In this document: piece after piece, positions 50,452 through 56,803 of the stretch | How positions within the stretch are numbered: position 1 is the stretch's first letter | How the letters are laid out: every line of letters starts with the position of its first letter | Source: CAWINH01 sp963837425 | Lineage (GTDB): Bacteria > Chloroflexota > Limnocylindria > QHBO01 | Length of the DNA stretch: 64,000 bases | NCBI GenBank assembly: GCA_963837425.1 | Contig: CAWINH010000005.1 | Coordinates: 248,001-312,000 of the forward strand | Reading direction: 5' to 3' | The notes under the pieces: generated by a model | The model's database searches: none | What the model was told of the DNA's origin: nothing | Seen by the model: the letters and a program-made list of their open reading frames with translations, nothing else | Program-made: the position numbers and the translations under genes

Positions 50452-51973
50452 ATGGTACAGAGACCGCTTCCCCATTCCCTGGACGACCTCCGCGGCCTTC
50501 GTGCGGCCCGATGGGTACGCGAGTCGACGGACGAGCAGTTCGACCGATATGGCCCGGACAGCCAGCGCGACCAAATGGACCGCTTCGCGCAGCGCTTCGG
50601 ACTCATCGACACGGGACTAAGCTGGGAGGTCCCCGAGTCGGGTCGGACTGTGTGGCGGCACCCAACGATGGCAGAGATGCTGGCGGCCGCCCGGGCGGGC
50701 AAGTTCGACGTGCTCCTCACCGGCTACGCCGATCGCTGGCAGCGCAACCTGCGCCGCTTCCTTGAGCTCATCGAGGACGCCCTCCACCCTGCCGGGGTGG
50801 CCCTCGTCATGTGCGACCGGCGCCTGCTTTCAAGCGACTCCCACGACTGGGACGAGATGGTGCGTGAAGCGCATGGTGCCGAGATCTACAGCCGCCGCTT
50901 GGGCGAGAGGATCGCGGATGGGTATGAAGCTCGGTATCGGCGCTACGCAGACCCTGCGGGCAATGCACCCTCCGGATTCCGTCGGCAGCCTGAGCCGCCG
51001 CACCTGCTCGAGGTCGATCCGGAGGCCATCGGTCGGGTCGTGGAGATGTTCGAGCGGTACGCCCGAGGAGACGTCGGTTTCGAGCGTCTTGGGCGCGAGT
51101 ACGGCATCCCGGCCGAGGGAGCACGCAAGATCATCATGAACCCGGTCTACAACGGCTGGGCGGTCCGGGCCAGTCGACGCCATGGCCGAGGCCGACCCGA
51201 GGAGCGCGTCCCGGCTCGTTGGCGTGCGAATCCGCCGGTCACCGATGAACTCTGGGAACGGGTTGGCGCCATTCGACGCCAGCACAGCCGTGGCGGCGCG
51301 CCACGTCGGCGAGACCGGATCGATCCTCTGGCCGGCGATCCTCCACTGCACGTGCGGTCGCTACATCCGGGCGAACGGGCTAGACGGGGGACGCCGCCAT
51401 CAGCGTCTGCATCCGGGGACATGCCCGGCGTGGGGAGACCGTCGCGCTTATCGCACCGACACTTGGTACCGGCCCCTGGCCGCCCAACTGTCCGCGCTCA
51501 CCCTAGATGACGCGACTATCGAGCGGGTCGTGCGGTACGTGACGCAGCCAGCCCCGCCAGCCGACGAGCTTCGAGTTCGCCGGATCAAGCGACAACGGCA
51601 GGAGATTGCGCTTGCACACGCCGCAGGCAACTTGGACGACGCCGAATATCTGGCGGCCGTCGCGCGCCTGCGCGATCAAGAACGGGCGGCGCCTGCCCCG
51701 CCACCCCGCGTGGAGCCGCGCGCCGTGGTCCGACGACTGCGCGATTTCAGCGCGCTCTGGGCATCTCGATCCGAGGCGCAACGCGCCGAGATGATCCGCT
51801 CCGTCTACGCACGGGTGGAAGCGGAAGGTCCAAGGTTCGTGGCCGCGCATATGACGCCGGACGCACGCGAACTGGGGCTCACGGTGGCGCTGCCCGAAGA
51901 GTTTGTTATGGCGTCCCCGGCAGGATTCGAACCTGCGACCGGCCGCTTAGAAGGCGGCTGCTCTGTCCTCTGA
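50452..51973 (+). pseudogene. Large serine recombinase, one frameshift
   Basis: The N-terminal resolvase domain has the catalytic Ser 25 in WVRESTDEQ and a following YGPDSQRDQMDRF; then ADRWQRNLRRFLELIED. The recombinase domain follows (EGARKIIMNPVYNGWAVRAS). Near 51,331-51,340 the frame must shift by one base, from DPLAG to ILHCTCGRYIRANG, where the zinc-ribbon cysteines (CTC and HPGTCPAWG) and the C-terminal coiled coil lie. The shifted frame then runs through the core and antisense into the tRNA, ending at 51,973. Without the shift the protein would stop at 51,510. The break may be mutation, error or programmed. Confidence 0.82.
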
Positions 51974-51984
51974 GCTACGGGGAC
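51909..51984 (-). tRNA. tRNA-Arg (anticodon TCT)
   Basis: The minus strand folds as a full cloverleaf: acceptor GTCCCCG paired with CGGGGAC, D-arm GCTC-AGAGGACA-GAGC, anticodon arm GCCGC-CTTCTAA-GCGGC with anticodon TCT (51,949-51,951), T-arm GCAGG-TTCGAAT-CCTGC, discriminator G and an encoded CCA. It reads AGA. The two integrative elements lie against its 3' end. Confidence 0.97.
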
Positions 51985-52075
51985 CCGCCGCGCGGGAGCG
52001 CCGCGAACGCGGCATGATCCTACGGGCACGCAACGGAGCGTGACAACCGGGAGGATCGGATAGACTCGAATGGCC

Positions 52076-52378
52076 ATGGCCGACGACGAGCGCACGAGCG
52101 TCCCACTGCGGCTGCAGCCGACCCAGATCGACGTCGACAGGCAGCTGCTGCGCGACGAAGACCTCCTGAACGAGGAGCACCTTCGCCGCATGGACCAGGT
52201 GCTCCTGCGGCGCAACCTCGATCACGCGCGGATGTTCAGCCGGAAGCTGAGCCTCGAGCTGCAGCAGTTCGTCCACCTCTACACCCCCGAGGCGAACGAG
52301 CTCCGGCGGCGGATCGAGAAGTACATGCTCATGGAGCGCATGATCGAGCGCGAGATGGCCCGACGCCACTCGTACTAG
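52076..52378 (+). CDS. Conserved hypothetical helical protein
   Basis: The protein has 100 residues, mainly helical, with many Leu, Arg and Glu (LRRMDQVLLRRNLDHARMFS, ELRRRIEKYMLMERMIEREM). A coiled coil is likely. A TAGACT box at 52,061-52,066 lies 9 bases before the ATG at 52,076 but only 3 from the ATG at 52,070, so the second is the better start. It follows the tRNA gene on the opposite strand, with no link visible. Confidence 0.6.
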   Translation: MADDERTSVPLRLQPTQIDVDRQLLRDEDLLNEEHLRRMDQVLLRRNLDHARMFSRKLSLELQQFVHLYTPEANELRRRIEKYMLMERMIEREMARRHSY

Positions 52379-52406
52379 GCTTCCCGGCCGGGCACCGAGC
52401 CCGTTT

Positions 52407-53018
52407 TGTGGATATCCGGCATCGCCGCGCGCCGGAATGTGGATAACCTGGACGGGGTGCCGACGACCGCTGCGACGGCCGGGGCCGGGTGCCCGATGCG
52501 CGGGCGAGCACCTCCTGCGCAACCGCCCGAACCGGCTCCGATCAGCCGCTCACCGGTTGCGAGGCGACTCTCACCGATGGCCGCTCCTTTGCAGCTGGCG
52601 ACGTCGCAATCACGATCCGCACCCAGCTCGCCAGCCGCGGCATCTCGAACAGAGCGAAGGTCACGCCGCGTTCGGCAAGCTGCTCATGCCCCCACCCATT
52701 GAACTCGCGGCGTGCGGCAACCGCGCACATCTCGTCATACAGCTCGGGCCAGCCCACGTGGCGGCGGTGATGGCAGAAGCGGATGAATTCGGCAACGTCG
52801 GGCGGCGGGGTATCGCTGCGTCGATCGCTCCGTGCTGGCCGCGCAGAGGGCGCGCTCGACCGCTCGGGCATCAGTGAATTGCCTCCTGAACCGCTGGGCG
52901 AATGCCCGACCCGGTTGTCCGTCGGGCGATGAGTCCGCTGTGAGGATACGCGTCGGCGGCGAATGCTACGCGCCATTTGGCGCGGTGCGAAGGGGGTCTG
53001 TCCACGAAGTTATCCACA
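52407..53018. other. Scattered DnaA-box-like sites
   Basis: TGTGGATAT (52,407-52,415, one mismatch), TGTGGATAA (52,438-52,446, exact, minus orientation) and TTATCCACA (53,010-53,018, exact). A further near-match, ATTCCACA, follows at about 53,024. They flank the small gene at 52,542-52,871. No AT-rich unwinding region and no dnaA gene is nearby. Confidence 0.45.
52542..52871 (-). CDS. Conserved hypothetical small protein
   Basis: The protein has 109 residues. The centre reads FIRFCHHRRHVGWPELYDEM, then CAVAARREFNGWGHEQLAER and GVTFALFEMPRLASW. I recall similar small proteins in related genomes but know no function. The central CHHRRH stretch could bind metal. AGGAGG lies upstream of ATG 52,871, with a rather long spacing of 11 bases. 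Confidence 0.6.
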   Translation of the reverse strand: MPERSSAPSARPARSDRRSDTPPPDVAEFIRFCHHRRHVGWPELYDEMCAVAARREFNGWGHEQLAERGVTFALFEMPRLASWVRIVIATSPAAKERPSVRVASQPVSG

Positions 53019-53158
53019 ACCGATTCCACAACGGAGGATGAGCCATCGGTATGCCGATGCGGACGGTGGAAAGGTGACCCATTCGCAGCCACCTCCGCCT
53101 CGCAACAGCGGGACGGTACACTGCGACGGCAGCGCGTCCTGAGCAGAGGGAGATTTTG

Positions 53159-53701
53159 ATGACCAGCTCGCCCCCGCCGCCGCCCGGCGCCCCGCCGCCG
53201 CCAGCCGCCCCGCCGCCGCCAGCCGCCCCGCCGACGCCTCCCGCGTTCGCCGCCGCTCCGCCGGCGCCGATCGAGCGCCCCGGCATGGTGACCGGAGCAG
53301 CCATCGCGATGATCGTCATGGGCGTCCTCATCATCCTATTCGGGCTCCTGATCCTCATCGTTGGCGCGATCATCACCGGTGCGGGCTCGATTGACTTCGG
53401 GTATGCGGGCATGACCAACTTCACGGGGGCCGTCGCCGCCGTCGCGATCGTGCTGGCCGTGATCGTGCTCGCCATCGGCATCCTCGAGGTTGTCGCCGCC
53501 ATCAAGGTCTTCTCGGGCCGTTCGTGGGCCAGGTGGACCGGCGTCGTGCTCGGGATCCTGCTCATCCTGTTCAGCCTCGGGTCCCTCGGGGGCAATGGCA
53601 GCGCCGTGGTGGTCGGGCTGGTCTGGATCGCGGCCAACGCCTTCGTCGTCTTCGCCCTCGCCTCGGGCGGGCGCTGGTTCGCGCATCGATCAGTCGCCTG
53701 A
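53159..53701 (+). CDS. Membrane protein with Pro-rich N-terminus
   Basis: The protein has 180 residues. Residues 1-42 are Pro/Ala-rich (runs of PPPP), then four hydrophobic segments (about 46-70, 88-112, 124-140 and 145-165). This layout (proline-rich cytoplasmic tail plus four helices) is common in small envelope proteins of unknown role. AGAGGGAG precedes the ATG by about 8 bases, and a TACACT box lies some 40 bases upstream. Confidence 0.7.
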   Translation: MTSSPPPPPGAPPPPAAPPPPAAPPTPPAFAAAPPAPIERPGMVTGAAIAMIVMGVLIILFGLLILIVGAIITGAGSIDFGYAGMTNFTGAVAAVAIVLAVIVLAIGILEVVAAIKVFSGRSWARWTGVVLGILLILFSLGSLGGNGSAVVVGLVWIAANAFVVFALASGGRWFAHRSVA

Positions 53702-53783
53702 CGTCCCGGCTGTCTCGCACGATCGGCGCTCCTGGGAGGGCGGCCGGGCGTGCCCCCGCTCTCGACGATGAGCGACTAGCGCG

Positions 53784-55034
53784 GTGCTGACCCCGTCGCT
53801 CTGGCGAGACGCCGACTTCATGAAGCTGTGGGCCGGCCAGACCGTGTCCGAGCTTGGCTCCGTCGTGACCCGGACAGCGGTGCCGCTGGTCGCGCTCCTC
53901 GTCCTGGGCGCCGGCCCGCTCGAGATGGCGCTGCTCGTCGTCGCGGCCAGCCTGGCGGTGCTGCTCGTCGGGCTCTTCGCCGGCGCATGGGTCGACCGGG
54001 TGCGACGGAAGCCGCTGCTCATCTGGGCCGATGCGCTCCGCGCGGTGCTGCTCTTCTCCGTCCCGGCGGCGTTCCTCGCGGGGTTCCTGAGAATGGAACA
54101 GCTGTATGTCGTCGTGTTCGCCGAGGGCTGCCTTGGCGCACTCTTCGATGCCGCCTACCCGGCGTACGTTCCGTCGCTCATCGGGGTCGACCGCGTCGTC
54201 GAGGGCAACAGCAAGCTGGCCACCAGTTCATCGCTCGCCGAGATCGGGGGCCCGGGCCTCGGCGGTGGCCTCGTGCAGTTCATCGGGGCCCCGCTCGCGA
54301 TCTTCGTCGACGCGGTCTCCTTCGTCGTCTCGGCACTCTCGCTGGCGCTGATCCGCAGCCCCGAGCCGCGACGCCCGACCAGGACATCCCCGACGCGGAT
54401 GGGGGACGAGATCGTTGAGGCGCTGCAGCTTGTCAGGCGGCACCCGATCCTCGTGCCGCTCACACTGCGCTCGGTGTTCGCCCACGTCGCCGGTTCGTTC
54501 TACGGAGTGCTCTACACGATCTATCTCATCGACGATCTGCACCTCAGCCCACTGCTGCTCGGTGTCGTCGTCTCGGCCGGCGGGGTCGGCTCTCTCGTTG
54601 GCTCCTTCCTCGCATCACCCCTCATCGCCCGAGTAGGCCTGGGTCCGGCCCTCATCTCGACCGCGATCGGCGCGTCGATCGTCGGCGTGCTGACGCCGCT
54701 CGCCGGCGGACCCCTCCTGCTCGCGACACTGATGGTCTTCCTGCCCCAGCTGATTGGCGACGGCCTCCAGACGATCGAGGGCGTCGCCGAGCTGTCGCTG
54801 ATCCAGGGCGTCATCCCGGATCGAATCCTCGGGCGCGTGAATGCGACCCTCGAGGTCTTCTCACACGGGATCGCCTACCCGATCGGCGCGCTGGGGGCCG
54901 CCGCCCTGGCGGGCTGGATCGGGGTTCGCGGCGGAATCGTCATCGGCTGGGCCGGCATGGCGGTATCGATCCTGCTGCTCGTGCTCTCGCCGCTCCCCCG
55001 TGTCAAGCGGGCCTCGGACGTGCAGCCCGACTAG
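53784..55034 (+). CDS. MFS transporter (MFS_3/EntS-like)
   Basis: The 416-residue, 12-helix transporter has the start SLWRDADFMKLWAGQTVSEL, common in the MFS_3 group of siderophore and macrolide exporters, and the loop motif GAWVDRVRRKPLLIWAD (about 67-83). The second half starts at about residue 215. Substrate unknown. GTG start. It ends in a CTAG that also closes the convergent ABC ATPase gene. Confidence 0.85.
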   Translation: MLTPSLWRDADFMKLWAGQTVSELGSVVTRTAVPLVALLVLGAGPLEMALLVVAASLAVLLVGLFAGAWVDRVRRKPLLIWADALRAVLLFSVPAAFLAGFLRMEQLYVVVFAEGCLGALFDAAYPAYVPSLIGVDRVVEGNSKLATSSSLAEIGGPGLGGGLVQFIGAPLAIFVDAVSFVVSALSLALIRSPEPRRPTRTSPTRMGDEIVEALQLVRRHPILVPLTLRSVFAHVAGSFYGVLYTIYLIDDLHLSPLLLGVVVSAGGVGSLVGSFLASPLIARVGLGPALISTAIGASIVGVLTPLAGGPLLLATLMVFLPQLIGDGLQTIEGVAELSLIQGVIPDRILGRVNATLEVFSHGIAYPIGALGAAALAGWIGVRGGIVIGWAGMAVSILLLVLSPLPRVKRASDVQPD

Positions 55035-55783
55035 CGCTCGATCGGCCCGGGCGAGGGTGTCCCGGCCCGCCCGTCGCGCAGCTCGATCACGCGGTCCGCC
55101 ACGTCGATGAGCATGGGGTCGTGCGTCGCCACGACGGCGGTCACCCCCTCGGTCCGGACGAGGTGCTGGAGAAGCGTCATGATGCTGCGCCCGGTCTGCG
55201 AGTCGAGCTGCCCGGTCGGCTCATCGGCCAGGAGGAGGTCGGGTCGGTTCGCGAGCGCGCGCGCGATCGCCACCCGCTGCTGCTCGCCACCCGAGAGCTC
55301 GTGCGGGCGGTGGTTGGCCCGATCGCCCAAGCCGACCATCTCGAGCAGCTCCCGGATGCGCCGGTCGCGCTCCCGCGGCTCGGTCCCCACCAGGCGCAGC
55401 GGCACCTCGACGTTCTCGGCGGCCGAGAGGATGGGCATGAGACCGAACGCCTGGAAGATGAAGCCGATCTTCCGGCGGCGGAACCCGACGAGCTGCGACT
55501 CGCGCATCTCCGAGACGACGATCCCGTTCACCGACACGCTGCCGCGCGTCGGGCGGTCCAGGCTGCCGACGAGCGAGAGGAGCGTCGTCTTGCCCGATCC
55601 CGAGCGCCCGCGCAGGGCGACGAGCTGGCCGCGGCCCACCCTGAGCGTCACGTCGCGAACGGCGTGGACCACGCCGCCGGGCATCGTGTAATCACGCGAC
55701 AGGTCTCGCGTCTCGACCATTGGGGTGGCGTCGGGGTCGTCCGACAGGCGGCGCCCCGGCGGGGCGTACTGGAGATTTGACAT
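55031..55783 (-). CDS. ABC transporter ATP-binding protein (MacB/LolD type)
   Basis: This 250-residue ATPase has Walker A GRSGSGKTTLL (about 59-69), signature LSGGEQQRVAIARALA (about 163-178), and Walker B DLLLADEPTGQLDS (about 182-195). It belongs to the family that works with FtsX-fold permeases in export or in lipoprotein release. It is the last of four genes; the ATG overlaps the upstream stop by one base (TGATG). Confidence 0.9.
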   Translation of the reverse strand: MSNLQYAPPGRRLSDDPDATPMVETRDLSRDYTMPGGVVHAVRDVTLRVGRGQLVALRGRSGSGKTTLLSLVGSLDRPTRGSVSVNGIVVSEMRESQLVGFRRRKIGFIFQAFGLMPILSAAENVEVPLRLVGTEPRERDRRIRELLEMVGLGDRANHRPHELSGGEQQRVAIARALANRPDLLLADEPTGQLDSQTGRSIMTLLQHLVRTEGVTAVVATHDPMLIDVADRVIELRDGRAGTPSPGPIER

Positions 55784-56787
55784 CAGGTGTCACGCCCGTC
55801 GTCGCCGTCGGCGGAGCGGTCGCGATCCGGCCAGACGCTGATGTGGTCCGGCTCCAGGGCCAGACGGACCCGGTGCTCGAGGCCGAGCGCTTCGACGTGG
55901 GCGGGCGGCAGCTGAAGACGCCCCACGCGATCCAGGACGGCGTACTCCTCGCTGATGACGTGATGGTCTCCCTCCTCGGAGACGGCACGCCGGCGGAGCG
56001 TCTCCGTGCTCGTGCGCCCGTCGCGAATCGCGATCGTGCGGCTCACACGCTCGCTGACGAGCGGGTCGTGGGTGACGACCACGATCGTCACGCCGAGTTC
56101 ATGGTTCACGGTCCGCAGCAGCTCGAAGACCTCGCCGGCGGTGACCGTGTCGAGCTCGCCGGTCGGCTCGTCGGCAAAGAGCGCCACCGGCCGGTTCGCG
56201 AGGGCCACCGCGATCGCGACGCGCTGCTGTTCGCCCCCGGAAAGGCGGTCCGGCCGATGGTCGGCCCGATCCGCGAGCCCCACCCGCGTCAGCAGGTCGA
56301 TGGCGCGCTCGCCGCGCTCGCGTCGTCCGACCCCGCTCATGACCATCGGCAGCTCGACGTTCTGCCGCGCGCTGAGGTAGGGCAGGAGGTTCCGCGCGGT
56401 CTGCTGCCAGACGAAGCCGATGACCCTTCGCCGGTATTCGGTGCGCTCGCGGCGACCCATCTCGGCCATGACGTGGCCAGCCACCACGGCCCGCCCCGCA
56501 GATGGGACGTCAAGCCCGCCGAGGATGTTCATCAGCGTGCTCTTGCCACTCCCCGAGGCGCCGACCAGCGCGATGAACTCGCCGGGCTCCACGATGAGGT
56601 CCAGCCCCTGGAGCGCCACGACCTCGAGGTCGGCGACCTTGTAGATCTTGACGAGGTTGTCGCACACGATCCGCGCCCCCTCGCGGTGGGGCCGCGGCGC
56701 GTTCGGTGCCAGGAGCGCTGAGTGCAGCGCCTCCGGGGCGAGCGCGCCCGCCGGCAGGTCGACGAGCTCGCCGTGGTCCTCGGTCAT
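55783..56787 (-). CDS. ABC transporter ATP-binding protein (MacB/LolD type)
   Basis: The protein has 334 residues: an N-terminal extension of about 40 residues, then the ATPase with GASGSGKSTL, LSGGEQQRVAIAVALA, and ALFADEPTGELD, and a C-terminal extension of about 80 residues (VLDRVGRLQLPPAHVEALG resembles an AbrB-like or regulatory tail). GGAGGA lies about 5 bases before ATG 56,787. The two ATPases in the operon could form a heterodimer serving the two permeases. Confidence 0.9.
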   Translation of the reverse strand: MTEDHGELVDLPAGALAPEALHSALLAPNAPRPHREGARIVCDNLVKIYKVADLEVVALQGLDLIVEPGEFIALVGASGSGKSTLMNILGGLDVPSAGRAVVAGHVMAEMGRRERTEYRRRVIGFVWQQTARNLLPYLSARQNVELPMVMSGVGRRERGERAIDLLTRVGLADRADHRPDRLSGGEQQRVAIAVALANRPVALFADEPTGELDTVTAGEVFELLRTVNHELGVTIVVVTHDPLVSERVSRTIAIRDGRTSTETLRRRAVSEEGDHHVISEEYAVLDRVGRLQLPPAHVEALGLEHRVRLALEPDHISVWPDRDRSADGDDGRDT

Positions 56788-56803
56788 ACGTCCTCCGTGC
56801 ATC

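Larger units (their letters stand above)
39056..51924. mobile_element. Two tandem integrative elements at tRNA-Arg (core-to-core)
   Basis: The 12-bp core GTCCCCGGCAGG occurs at 39,056, 46,187 and 51,913; it equals the 3' end of the tRNA-Arg gene. Element 1 (39,056 to about 46,186) has its recombinase remnant on the right. Element 2 (46,187 to about 51,912) has a frameshifted recombinase on the right. At each right end the recombinase frame runs to the core. After the core, the first two copies continue into a conserved element arm, and the third continues into the tRNA body. This is the pattern of two successive insertions at one site. Confidence 0.75.

Noticed and set aside
52379..53158. Chromosomal origin of replication
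   Set aside because: Only three or four DnaA-like boxes, no AT-rich unwinding region, and none of dnaA, dnaN, gyrB or parAB nearby.
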